A stretch of DNA of 64,000 nt from Lutibacter profundi (GTDB lineage: Bacteria > Bacteroidota > Bacteroidia > Flavobacteriales > Flavobacteriaceae): NCBI RefSeq assembly GCF_001543325.1, contig NZ_CP013355.1, forward strand, positions 682,001 to 746,000, in the 5' to 3' direction. The notes under the pieces are model-generated. The model was given only the letters and a program-made list of their open reading frames with translations. It was not told the origin of the DNA and ran no database searches. Below, piece after piece: positions 7,318 to 15,780 of the stretch. How positions within the stretch are numbered: the first letter of the stretch is position 1; each line of letters starts with the position of its first letter. A program made the position numbers and the translations under genes.

Positions 7318-8466
7318 ATGAACTTACAGCAATTAAAAGAAAAAACTGAACTAATTATTTCGGATTTAAAAGACAATGGTCGTTTTCCAAAAGAAAATAA
7401 TGGAATTGATTATAAGTTGAAACTTAATATTGCAAAAACAAAAACGCCTTTAGAAAACTTCTTACTAAATTTCACAAAAGATATATTGTCTTTTTCAAAT
7501 TCAGATGGCGGAATATTACTTTTAGGAATAAATGAAGATTCTGCTTCAGGAGTTCACACAGAAACGGGTTTAGAAAAAGATAATCTTGATTTGCTAAATC
7601 AAATTGACCTAAATGATATAACCCAAAAATTTGAAAAGATAGTGAAAATAGGTATTTCTATAGATTTACAGATATTTCAAATCGGAACAAAAAAATTCTA
7701 TTATTTAATCATTGAGAAAAGTAGTCAGGTTCTAATTCCTGTAAACGATTTTCCTGAATATAAAATTACAAAAGGGTCGATATATTATCGTGCTTCAAGT
7801 AAAAATGAGCACGCAAACAAATCAACAACTGATTTCAATAGGTTTTTGCAAATAAAAGCCAATGAAAAAAGTAAAGAATTTATGGAGATTTGGTCAAAAC
7901 TTCTTCCTGAAATGGTTGATATAAATCCAAGAGAAATTTTGATTATAAATCCTGCACAACATAAGGTATATGGATTTAATAGTAAAGATAAAATTCTTTC
8001 AGGAAGTGATATTGAAATTGATGAAACTCAAAATGGAGTATTTAATATAATTTTAAATGCTATTTCAGCAGGAGAAATTGGAAAAATAACAACAGACGAA
8101 GGAAAACCAATTTATAAAATTGTTGGAGAATTTCAAACTGACAGAGAACATATAATTCTAAATAGTCTTGAACAAGAAGTCAAAAAGAAGTCAAAATTTA
8201 AATTTACTAATGTTCAACTGAAAGTAGCAATACATCATTTGGGTTGGGTTAGTAATCCTAATTTTAAAGTCGTTAATCCACCAGAAGGTACGGTTATACC
8301 ATCAAAAAGAAAATATATTTGGACTGAAACAATGGACCAAGTTTCTAATCGATCAAAAGTATATTTCTCATCAGATGCAATAGAGAAATTAGCAGAATTA
8401 ATTGATGACGAAACGAAACATACAGAATTATTTAATAAGAAATTGAGTAAGAAAGCCAGTGCCTAA
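7318..8466 (+). CDS. AlbA_2 (Schlafen-type) domain protein
   Basis: 382 residues from the ATG at 7318. Residues about 25-165 form an AlbA_2 domain, seen in NFTKDILSFSNSDGGILLLG and in YYLIIEKSSQVLIPV with the later GSIYYRASSKN. This domain binds nucleic acids and occurs in Schlafen-like regulators and some anti-phage proteins. The C-terminal part (about 275-350) resembles a winged-helix module, with FKFTNVQLKVAIHHLGWV and KRKYIWTETMDQVS. The last codons overlap the R'' of site 9 (GCCTAAC contains the TAA stop), so gene and recombination site are fused. A defence role is plausible but not shown. Confidence 0.8.
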   Translation: MNLQQLKEKTELIISDLKDNGRFPKENNGIDYKLKLNIAKTKTPLENFLLNFTKDILSFSNSDGGILLLGINEDSASGVHTETGLEKDNLDLLNQIDLNDITQKFEKIVKIGISIDLQIFQIGTKKFYYLIIEKSSQVLIPVNDFPEYKITKGSIYYRASSKNEHANKSTTDFNRFLQIKANEKSKEFMEIWSKLLPEMVDINPREILIINPAQHKVYGFNSKDKILSGSDIEIDETQNGVFNIILNAISAGEIGKITTDEGKPIYKIVGEFQTDREHIILNSLEQEVKKKSKFKFTNVQLKVAIHHLGWVSNPNFKVVNPPEGTVIPSKRKYIWTETMDQVSNRSKVYFSSDAIEKLAELIDDETKHTELFNKKLSKKASA

Positions 8467-8649
8467 CAAAGTGTAAAAATAATAAGGGTTTTAGTGCTTA
8501 ACCCAAAGTGAAGTACATTTTACAAAGTCCGCAAAATTTACAATTTTGCGTGTCTATTAAATAAAGAAAAAATTGTAAATTTGGCTAAGTGATAAACCGA
8601 AAGTTCAGCCCTTCGAAATCCCTTACTATTCTTACACAGAACGTTATAA
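8461..8649 (+). repeat. attC-like site 9 (type C, long)
   Basis: R'' GCCTAAC (8461-8467) is the exact complement of R' GTTAGGC at 7284. R' GTTATAA is at 8643-8649. At 189 bp it is the longest site; it has outer arms GTGTAAAAATAATAAGGG and CCCTTACTATTCTTACAC and an inner AAATTTACAATTTT/AAAATTGTAAATTT stem. Confidence 0.82.
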
Positions 8650-8658
8650 ACTAGTTCG

Positions 8659-9339
8659 ATGAAAAAATTACTCTTAATATTTACTGCAATTGGAATTATT
8701 TCTTGTAAAGAAAAAAATGTTGTCGGAGTTTGGATGTCATATAACGATAGAGTTATTGATTATAATAAATCGTTTGTTGGAGGACAAAGTGGTTATGTAA
8801 TTGATTTTGATAACAACAATTGGAGTCATATGCTTTCAGATTCAGTAAAAAGAGTGAATTTTGATTTTAAAAGAAAATTCTTTCAAATATTTCCAGACAC
8901 AACTAGTTATGATTTCAAAATTTATAAGAAAGACTCAATAGAAATTGAATTATTCGAAAATACAATGTCTGTATTTCGACCTTTAAATCTTAATTATAAA
9001 ATAAATAGAACAAAAAAACAGATTTTTGATTTTTTAACCCAAAATAAATTTGAAAATATTAGAGATTCAACTAGTATTGAGTTTTCAGAATCTTTTCACA
9101 GGTTTGATAAAAATAAAGAGTTAAGATTACTAAAAGGAAATTCATTCAATAGTCCAATAATTGGATATTGGTATTTAGGAGAAATTCATCAGAATTATTT
9201 TTTATTTTTCACAATAGATGATTGTCTTGAACATAATATTTATCAGATTAAATCATTAGAAAATGACAGATTACTATTAAAGAAAATTCAGGAGAATGAT
9301 TTGATATTCGGATTGAATGAATTAAAAACCAGTTTATAA
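8659..9339 (+). CDS. Cassette-encoded lipoprotein, unknown function
   Basis: 226 residues from the ATG at 8659. The N-terminus is a lipoprotein signal (MKKLLLIFTAIGIISCKEK) with Cys at residue 16, so the mature protein is anchored in a membrane outside the cytoplasm. The remainder is rich in beta-type alternation and charged residues (YDFKIYKKDSIEIELFE and similar), reminiscent of lipocalin-like sensor lipoproteins, but no family was recognised. The stop codon overlaps R'' TTATAAC of site 10. A short leader of 9 nt separates R' from the ATG. Confidence 0.75.
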   Translation: MKKLLLIFTAIGIISCKEKNVVGVWMSYNDRVIDYNKSFVGGQSGYVIDFDNNNWSHMLSDSVKRVNFDFKRKFFQIFPDTTSYDFKIYKKDSIEIELFENTMSVFRPLNLNYKINRTKKQIFDFLTQNKFENIRDSTSIEFSESFHRFDKNKELRLLKGNSFNSPIIGYWYLGEIHQNYFLFFTIDDCLEHNIYQIKSLENDRLLLKKIQENDLIFGLNELKTSL

Positions 9340-9466
9340 CAACTCATAAAATTTATGCTTAAATTTGAACTAGTACGAAATGACAAACATTTTAACAAAC
9401 CGATTTGCTACAACCGAAAAATCTAACGATTTCTCAGTCGCACAAATCTTATAAAAGCCGTTGCCA
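9334..9466 (+). repeat. attC-like site 10 (type A)
   Basis: R'' TTATAAC (9334-9340) is the exact complement of R' GTTATAA at 8643. R' GTTGCCA is at 9460-9466. Confidence 0.86.
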
Positions 9467-9492
9467 GTAATACGATTAAAATTGCAAAAAAA

Positions 9493-11013
9493 ATGAGAAA
9501 TACTGATTTAATCAAAGTCTTAAAATTTATTGAAGAAAATATAAGAATAACTGATCAAACTTCAATTGAATATTTAGACCCTAAAGGTCACATTGAAAGA
9601 CTTGATAGTAAACAAAATCAAATAATTTTTGGACGAAGAGGCTCTGGAAAATCTCTACTTCTAAAATCTTTAAAAGAAACTAAACCTGAAATTCTTTGCT
9701 TAACAATAAACCTCGAGGATTTTAAAGATATTAGTTTTCCTAATTCAATTACACAAGTTTTAAGAAGTCTAATTAAACAACTAAAAAAGGAAGTTGAAGG
9801 AGAGTTTAGTTTTTTTAAATCCAATAAAAAATGGAGAGCTAGAAGAAAAATAACTAAACAATTTGATAAAATTCTAAAAAAACTTGAACAAAGATTAAAA
9901 CAGCCTGATTCATTTGACGAATCAATAAGAGAAAAAAAAGGAGCAAAAGTTTCTGCTGAAGCTAAAGGTTCATATACAACAACTTCAACAGCAGTAAGAG
10001 CAGAACAATCTAAGGAAATTGAAACTTCAAAAAGCTTCAAAATTGACAAATTAAACATTTTAAAAAATGAGTTACCCGATTTAAAAGAACTTATAAATGA
10101 AACTTGTTCCCTTTTAGATAAAAGTATATTTTTAGTATTAGATGATTTCTATTTTATCCGTAAGTCTGACCAACCATATTTTGCAGATTTTTTTCACCGT
10201 TTATGCAAAAATACAGGTGTATATTTAAAAGTTGCAACAATAAAACATCGAACTTCATTATACATTCAAGGAGAAACTTATGTTGGTATGGAAATCGGAC
10301 ACGATGCACAAGCTCTTAATCTTGATTATAGTTTAGAAAATTTCAATTCTTTAGTTCGATTTATGAGAGATTTATTAAAACACGTTAATGAAAAGGTAGG
10401 TGTTAATATTAATTATAATAATATTTTAACTGAGAATGCATTTAAATTTTTGTGTTTAGCCTCTGGAGGAGTTCCAAGAGATTTTTTCACGCTTTTTATT
10501 TCTCTTGGCAACAAAATGATTGACGGAAACAAATCTATAAGCAAACCGAATGTTATTGATTGTAGTATTGAAAATTTACCAAATAAACTTGAAGCATTCA
10601 AGACAGATACAGCAGATGAAAAAGAAGTTTTAGAACATTATTTACAATATATTAGAGAAGAAATTATCTCCAATAAAAAACATAATGCCTTTCTCATTCC
10701 TAATGCTGAAATATTAAAATATTCTCAAATTAACCAAGCTATCAAAGAACTTGTAGATTTAAGATTAATTCATCTTGTCAATTCAAATACAAGTTCTGCT
10801 CCAAGTGATGGATTAAGATATTCAGCTTATATGGTTGATATTGGCTTATTCCCTAATGCAAATCCAAGAGATTTTAAACAGGTACAACCAGGCGAAAAAG
10901 ATGACAGAGGAAGAGATGATAAAATAAGATCTGCACCAAAGGTTCATTTGAATAAGTATCAAGAATTTATTAATGAACTGAATTTGAATAAAACATTAAC
11001 TTTAACTGATTAA
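9493..11013 (+). CDS. P-loop ATPase, STAND/AAA-like, cassette-encoded
   Basis: 506 residues. Walker A is GRRGSGKS at residues 47-54 and Walker B is LVLDD at 214-218. A basic, Lys-rich insertion with a coiled-coil look lies between them (about 95-150), followed by a low-complexity stretch rich in Ser and Thr. A sensor-like CLASGGVPRDFFTLF segment near 320 resembles the region following the core in Orc/Cdc6-type ATPases. The C-terminal part is likely winged-helix. Such stand-alone ATPases are frequent in defence islands, but no partner effector is visible in this cassette. The stop is 5 bp before R'' of site 11. Confidence 0.8.
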   Translation: MRNTDLIKVLKFIEENIRITDQTSIEYLDPKGHIERLDSKQNQIIFGRRGSGKSLLLKSLKETKPEILCLTINLEDFKDISFPNSITQVLRSLIKQLKKEVEGEFSFFKSNKKWRARRKITKQFDKILKKLEQRLKQPDSFDESIREKKGAKVSAEAKGSYTTTSTAVRAEQSKEIETSKSFKIDKLNILKNELPDLKELINETCSLLDKSIFLVLDDFYFIRKSDQPYFADFFHRLCKNTGVYLKVATIKHRTSLYIQGETYVGMEIGHDAQALNLDYSLENFNSLVRFMRDLLKHVNEKVGVNINYNNILTENAFKFLCLASGGVPRDFFTLFISLGNKMIDGNKSISKPNVIDCSIENLPNKLEAFKTDTADEKEVLEHYLQYIREEIISNKKHNAFLIPNAEILKYSQINQAIKELVDLRLIHLVNSNTSSAPSDGLRYSAYMVDIGLFPNANPRDFKQVQPGEKDDRGRDDKIRSAPKVHLNKYQEFINELNLNKTLTLTD

Positions 11014-11018
11014 ACTAC

Positions 11019-11150
11019 TGGCAACAATGCATATAAAAAATTGCTAAATTCAATAAAATATAATGTTTCTAAAATTAAAAAAACTTAAATTTAAACATCG
11101 GAAAATTGCGTTTTAAAACCCGCAACTTTTCATATTCTAACCCGTTGGCA
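11019..11150 (+). repeat. attC-like site 11 (type B)
   Basis: R'' TGGCAAC (11019-11025) is the exact complement of R' GTTGCCA at 9460. R' GTTGGCA is at 11144-11150. The arms resemble site 3. Confidence 0.84.
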
Positions 11151-11232
11151 ACAAGCGGATTTCAAATCATAAGATAAATTTAACTCTGAATTTAAAATAG
11201 ATTTTGTATTTTTGATTAAAAGTAATTGATGT

Positions 11233-11475
11233 ATGAATTTAGAAACTAGAAAATTATCATTTATTCAAGAAATTCTTAGAATACAAAGTGAGAAAACCAT
11301 TTCTCGACTTGAAACTATTTTGAGAAAAGAAAAAACTGTAATTGAATTTGAGAATATTCAGCCAATGACTATGAAAAAATTTAATCAACGAATTGATAAA
11401 TCTTTGGAAAACTCTAAAAAAGGAAAATTGACAGAGGTAAATGACTTAATTTCGGAGATTGACAAATGGAGCTAA
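11233..11475 (+). CDS. Antitoxin of a RelE/ParE-type pair
   Basis: 80 residues, acidic-basic and helical: an N-terminal helix (LETRKLSFIQEILRIQSEKT), an ERLE-like helix and a C-terminal MTMKKFNQRIDKSLENSKKG segment typical of Bacteroidota antitoxins that precede RelE/ParE toxins. It overlaps the toxin gene by 10 bp in another frame, which couples their translation. A TATTTTTG box at 11207-11214 is a possible promoter element within the cassette leader. Assignment rests on size, position and partner. Confidence 0.78.
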   Translation: MNLETRKLSFIQEILRIQSEKTISRLETILRKEKTVIEFENIQPMTMKKFNQRIDKSLENSKKGKLTEVNDLISEIDKWS

Positions 11476-11783
11476 AAATTTACTGGACTGATTTTTCTAA
11501 AAAAGAACTTCAAAACATTTTCGAATACTACAAAGAAAATGCAACTTTAAAAGTTGCTAAGAGTTTGACTATAGGAATTGCAAAAGAAACTTTAAAGCTA
11601 AAAAAACAACCTGAGATTGGTCAGATTGAGGAATTGCTAATTGATAGGCCAAATGAATTCAGATATTTAGTTTATAAAAATTACAAAATAATTTATTGGA
11701 TAAATAAAAGTAAAAAACGAATTGAAATTAATGATGTTTTTGATTCTCGACAAAACCCTATAAAGATTGATAGAATTGAATAA
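11466..11783 (+). CDS. RelE/ParE-superfamily toxin
   Basis: 105 residues. The N-terminal IYWTDFSKKELQNIFEYYKE helix pair, a central REFRYLVYKNYKIIYWI-type beta hairpin (here NEFRYLVYKNYKIIYWI) and the end INDVFDSRQNP are the signature of RelE/ParE toxins in this phylum. The DVFDSRQNP ending is characteristic of ParE-like gyrase or ribosome-targeting members; which target applies cannot be told from sequence. It lies 8 bp before R'' of site 12 and forms one cassette with its antitoxin. Confidence 0.87.
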   Translation: MELKIYWTDFSKKELQNIFEYYKENATLKVAKSLTIGIAKETLKLKKQPEIGQIEELLIDRPNEFRYLVYKNYKIIYWINKSKKRIEINDVFDSRQNPIKIDRIE

Positions 11784-11791
11784 GAGCCAGT

Positions 11792-11924
11792 TGCCAACAA
11801 CTCATAAAATTTATGCTTAAATTTGGATTTAGTACGAAATGACAAACATTTTAACAAACCGATTTGCTACAACCGAAAAATCTCCGATTTTCCAGTCGCA
11901 CAAATCTTATAAAAGCCGTTATAT
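11792..11924 (+). repeat. attC-like site 12 (type A)
   Basis: R'' TGCCAAC (11792-11798) is the exact complement of R' GTTGGCA at 11144. R' GTTATAT (11918-11924) is matched by ATATAAC at 14199, beyond the IS30 insertion. Confidence 0.86.
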
Positions 11925-11942
11925 GCGATTTTAAGAAACACC

Positions 11943-13155
11943 CCTGAATTCAAGAACTTAACGCAACAAATCATAATCTTAGATTTGTTGTATGAAAGCA
12001 AATAAATATAAGCGACTAACATTAAAAGAACGTGTTGTAATAGAAACCTTATTACAAGAAAACAAGACCAAAAGCTATATCGCAAAAAGACTAAATCGGT
12101 CACGTTCTACCATCACCAGAGAAGTCAATAAATGGGGTGGAGATTACAATGCAACTCTTGCAAATTGGTCTGCAAAAGACGATTATTTAAACAAAAGAAA
12201 TAAGGATAAAATAAACACCTATAATAGACTAAAAATATTCGTTTATCGAGGACTATTAAGCGGTTGGTCACCCGAACAAATTTCAGGTAGAATAAAGCTA
12301 AAATATCCAAATGACCCTGTAATGTCTATCTCTTATGAAGCCATTTATATGCATATTTACGCACATCGCCAAGCGCGTTTAAATCGTAAATTGATAGCAT
12401 TATTACCCTATCAAAAAAGCCAAAGAAGAAGAGCAAATGCTAAGAGTAAAAGAGGTGTAAAAATAAAAGATCAAACCAGTATTGATGATAGACCAAAGCA
12501 CATCGAAAACAGAGAAGAAATTGGACACTGGGAAGGAGATTTAGTTATCGGAAAAGGACAGCAAAGTGCCATAGGTACTCTAGTTGAGCGAAAAGCACGA
12601 TATACATTTATTGTAAAACTTAAAAGCAGAAAATCAGCAACCGTTAGAAAAGGTTTTGCTAAAGAGTTTAATCAAATAGCCCCCCTTTTTACAAAGTCTC
12701 TAACCTACGATAATGGAATGGAAATGGCAGAGCACAAACAGTTCACAAATCACACATCAATGCCAGTATATTTTGCACATCCATATTCCTCGTGGGAGCG
12801 AGGAACCAACGAAAATACAAATGGACTCATTAGACGCTTTTTCCCAAAGGGAACTGACTTTAGTAAGGTAACCGAAAAAGAACTAAAGATAGTGCAGGAA
12901 AAGCTAAATAATAGACCAAGAAAAGTACTCGGATATAGAACTCCAAAGGAAGTTTTTTATTCTGAAATAGTAAACCATAAAATTAAAAATATGATGCTAA
13001 TGTAACGGCTTGTTGAACTGGAAATAACTCGACCGTAGGAAGAGTTATTCTATTTCAACAATGCACCGTTTTAAAATAAAAATTAAACTCGTATATTTGA
13101 GTAATGTTTAACCAAAATTAATAACGTTTTGTTGCGTTAGAACCTTGAATCCAAG
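11943..13155 (+). mobile_element. IS30-like element, copy 1 (1213 bp)
   Basis: Flanked by the 3-bp repeat ACC (11940-11942 and 13156-13158), as is usual for IS30. The ends CCTGAATTCAAGAACTTAACG and, inward from the right, CTTGGATTCAAGGTTCTAACG are imperfect inverted repeats. It inserted in the cassette leader between R' GTTATAT and the ATG at 13166, leaving 10 bp of original leader before that gene. Confidence 0.87.
11992..13005 (+). CDS. IS30-family transposase, copy 1
   Basis: 337 residues. The N-terminal helix-turn-helix (SYIAKRLNRSRSTITREVNKW, residues 28-48) is the IS30 signature that binds the ends. The DDE core has D183 (HWEGDLVIG), D240 (LTYDNGMEM) and E274 (GTNENTNGLIRRFFPKG). The copy at 19002 encodes an identical protein, so both are recent. 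The frame is intact. A more diverged IS30 relic lies near 45,180-45,553. Confidence 0.92.
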   Translation: MKANKYKRLTLKERVVIETLLQENKTKSYIAKRLNRSRSTITREVNKWGGDYNATLANWSAKDDYLNKRNKDKINTYNRLKIFVYRGLLSGWSPEQISGRIKLKYPNDPVMSISYEAIYMHIYAHRQARLNRKLIALLPYQKSQRRRANAKSKRGVKIKDQTSIDDRPKHIENREEIGHWEGDLVIGKGQQSAIGTLVERKARYTFIVKLKSRKSATVRKGFAKEFNQIAPLFTKSLTYDNGMEMAEHKQFTNHTSMPVYFAHPYSSWERGTNENTNGLIRRFFPKGTDFSKVTEKELKIVQEKLNNRPRKVLGYRTPKEVFYSEIVNHKIKNMMLM

Positions 13156-13165
13156 ACCCAACAGA

Positions 13166-14182
13166 ATGAAGATATCACTGACAATATTCGCATTATTTCA
13201 ATTTTGTTTTGTTTTCGGACAGACATTTAACGTGACGACTAAAAATATTGACCTTGAAATTAAAGACTTAATTATACCAGTGACAAAAGTTGAACTGACT
13301 CACGCAGTAAAACACAAAGACATATTTTATTGCTTCTTCAATGAAGTTAAGAAAGATAATTACAGACGAGACATTAAGTTCTTTTTTACCTTTTCAGAAA
13401 AAGGTGATAATCTTAGAAAAATTGAAGTTCCTAAGGAAATTCAGAATACTGTTTACTTTGACTTGTTTTTAAGAAATGACACCATTTTCGCAAAAACATA
13501 TATGAACAGCAAAACATTTTATTTCGACAGAGACAAGCAAAAATGGGAAAACAATTCAGAAGTTGACGATATGATTTTTGAAGATGACAGATTTTACTTC
13601 ACATACATAGACTTTGGAGAATGGGGTTCTACTACTTGGATTAAAGACAAACAGACTGAAGTGGAATATGAACTTGCATCATCGGGAGAAATAGTTAATA
13701 GAATTGATAGCACCTATTACATTACTTCTGGATTAAGAATTTTGAAAATTGATAATACTGAAAAAATGAAAGCATCTAACAGCAATTATCTCTATGAAGT
13801 TATAAAAAAGAAAGACTACGCAGAAGGAACAAATTCATTACAAGGTGCTGAAATCATTTTTAAAGACACAACTTTTTCTGAATGGAATTGGATAAATAAA
13901 GAACCTAAACTTCGTATTGTAACATCTTTTGTACGAGAAAATAAACTTTATCATTTATGTGTTGACAGCACAAAAACTTTTATTGCAGAACTTAAAGATG
14001 GACAAATGAAACTAATTCAACAGATTGACAGAAAACTTTCTTTTTTTGATTGGTATTATTCACATCGCAGTAAGATACAAAAAGACGGTAGTCAACTATT
14101 GAAATTTAAGAAAAACAACAAGTTTGGAATTATGGAAATCAACCGACAGGTCATCAATATTTATAGTTTAACCTTAAAATGA
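13166..14182 (+). CDS. Cassette-encoded secreted protein, unknown function
   Basis: 338 residues from the ATG at 13166. A TTG 21 nt upstream extends the frame but lies inside the IS30 right end and is not original. A signal peptide (MKISLTIFALFQFCFVFGQ) precedes the mature protein. The body has repeated aromatic beta-strand motifs (FYCFFNEV, KTFYFDRDKQKW, FKKNNKFGIMEINR), which suggests a beta-propeller-like or WD-type fold, but no family was recognised. R'' ATATAAC of site 13 follows 17 bp after the stop. Transcription may now depend on the IS30 element. Confidence 0.72.
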   Translation: MKISLTIFALFQFCFVFGQTFNVTTKNIDLEIKDLIIPVTKVELTHAVKHKDIFYCFFNEVKKDNYRRDIKFFFTFSEKGDNLRKIEVPKEIQNTVYFDLFLRNDTIFAKTYMNSKTFYFDRDKQKWENNSEVDDMIFEDDRFYFTYIDFGEWGSTTWIKDKQTEVEYELASSGEIVNRIDSTYYITSGLRILKIDNTEKMKASNSNYLYEVIKKKDYAEGTNSLQGAEIIFKDTTFSEWNWINKEPKLRIVTSFVRENKLYHLCVDSTKTFIAELKDGQMKLIQQIDRKLSFFDWYYSHRSKIQKDGSQLLKFKKNNKFGIMEINRQVINIYSLTLK

Positions 14183-14198
14183 CAGAAAGAAAAACCGC

Positions 14199-14328
14199 AT
14201 ATAACAAAGTGTATAAATCATTGGGCAATAAGTGGTTAAATGAAAATTATAGATACAAATAAAAATTACGGTAAACTGAAAATGAAGTGCTTTGAAATGC
14301 CCAACGCTTCATACACAAACCGTTAGCC
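14199..14328 (+). repeat. attC-like site 13 (type C)
   Basis: R'' ATATAAC (14199-14205) is the exact complement of R' GTTATAT at 11918. R' GTTAGCC (14322-14328) is matched by GGCTAAC at 16862. The arms are nearly identical to site 1. Confidence 0.87.
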
Positions 14329-14336
14329 AAAATACG

Positions 14337-15647
14337 GTATGATAAAGGGACATCGTTTACAAAGTTAAAGAGACATAGTTTACACTTTTTAGGTTGTAAT
14401 TTGAGAAATAAAATCAAATTATTATGCCTTGGAAAGAAACAACAACTATGGAACAAAAAATTGAATTTATTTGTGAATGGAGAACTGGAAAATACACCAT
14501 CACAGAATTATGTAAAAACTTTGAAATCTCAAGACCCACCGCCTATAAGTTAATAAATAGGTTTGAAAAACAAGGTTTTGAAGGCTTAAAAGAGCAATCA
14601 AGAACTCCCAAGGAACATCCAAATGCGACAAAGGAAAATATTGTTGATGGGATACTTAAATTAAAGAAAAAACACCCACGATGGGGAGCTAAAAAAATCA
14701 ATAAACTATTGTTTAACGATTTTACAGAAAATGAGATTCCCTCGGTGGTTACTGTTCACAACATACTCAAAAGACACGGTTTAGTATGCCCTCAAAAAAG
14801 GTTAAGAAGAGTCAAACCTGTATATCCTATTTTTGATCCAAAAGTGTGTAATGAAGTATGGAGTGCAGATTACAAAGGAAAGTTTTTAATGGGTAATAAA
14901 GTGTATTGTCACCCACTGACCATTGCTGATTCTAAAAGTAGATTTTTATTCACAGCTAAAGGACATTATAAAGAAACTTTAAAGTACGCAAAGGCTGAAT
15001 TTACAAAGGTTTTTAGGAAATATGGAATCCCTAAACAACTCCACACAGACAACGGAAGTCCCTTTGGGTCTGTTCGTGCTATTCAACGATTTACACAACT
15101 CTCCTATTGGTTTATTGAACTTGGAATTACACCCGTTTTTTCTGACCCAGCACACCCAGAACAAAACGGAAGACACGAACGTATGCATCGCGATTTAAAA
15201 GCGGCTTGTGCCAAACCTTCAGCCTATGACTTAAAAGCACAACAAAGACGTTTAAATCACTTTGTAAAAGAATATAATCACATAAGACCTCACGAAGCCT
15301 TAGGGATGGAAACACCTGCTTCAATGCATAACTTTTCCACCAGACCTTTTCCTGAAAAAATACCTAACTTTGACTATAATTCAAATCTCAAAATTTTAAA
15401 AGTAACTCAAAATGGAGCAATCAGATGGAAGTCGTATTATTGGGTATATTTAACAGCAGCTTTAAAAGGAAAATACGTAGGTATTGAAGATTTAGGTAAT
15501 GGAATTTGGAAAGTCTTTTATAGAGACGTATTTTTAGGTTTCTTTAATGAAACACAATTAAGAAATAAAGAAAAGTCAATAAGGTTAGAAACTAATTTAG
15601 TGTAAAGTCTAATCTTTAACTTGTGTAAACTATGTATCTTAACGAAC
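14337..15647 (+). mobile_element. IS481-like element, copy 2 (1311 bp)
   Basis: Flanked by the 5-bp repeat ATACG (14332-14336 and 15648-15652). Same length and ends as copy 1, and again exactly 15 nt from the G of the R' GTT (14322). It separates R' of site 13 from the Fic gene. Confidence 0.88.
14424..15605 (+). CDS. IS481-family DDE transposase, copy 2
   Basis: 393 residues, the same frame and catalytic residues as the copy at 1371 (D149, D209, E252), with Thr at the GITPVF position and Thr in STRPF. It is identical at those positions to the third copy at 20246. Intact reading frame, single-gene element of 1311 bp. Confidence 0.87.
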   Translation: MPWKETTTMEQKIEFICEWRTGKYTITELCKNFEISRPTAYKLINRFEKQGFEGLKEQSRTPKEHPNATKENIVDGILKLKKKHPRWGAKKINKLLFNDFTENEIPSVVTVHNILKRHGLVCPQKRLRRVKPVYPIFDPKVCNEVWSADYKGKFLMGNKVYCHPLTIADSKSRFLFTAKGHYKETLKYAKAEFTKVFRKYGIPKQLHTDNGSPFGSVRAIQRFTQLSYWFIELGITPVFSDPAHPEQNGRHERMHRDLKAACAKPSAYDLKAQQRRLNHFVKEYNHIRPHEALGMETPASMHNFSTRPFPEKIPNFDYNSNLKILKVTQNGAIRWKSYYWVYLTAALKGKYVGIEDLGNGIWKVFYRDVFLGFFNETQLRNKEKSIRLETNLV

Positions 15648-15669
15648 ATACGATCGCTGAAAAAAGACA

Positions 15670-15753
15670 ATGATAAATAAATCAAAATATTTTATCATTT
15701 AACAAAGTTATGATAAGAAAATACAATTATTTTATCATAATGAATTATATTTG
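15670..15753 (+). promoter_or_regulatory. Repeated ATGATAA/TTATCAT boxes and TATATTTG promoter box before fic
   Basis: Four 7-mers alternate in orientation: ATGATAA at 15670 and 15710, TTATCAT at 15692 and 15732. They form inverted pairs, most likely operator sites. TATATTTG at 15746-15753 fits the phylum's -7 box. The winged-helix end of the Fic protein is a candidate binder (inference). Confidence 0.55.
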
Positions 15754-15780
15754 TAAAGAAAATTAACATTTCTATACATA

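Noticed and set aside
13145-13165. TTG start of the 13166 gene
   Set aside because: Located in the IS30 right end, so it is not the ancestral start.
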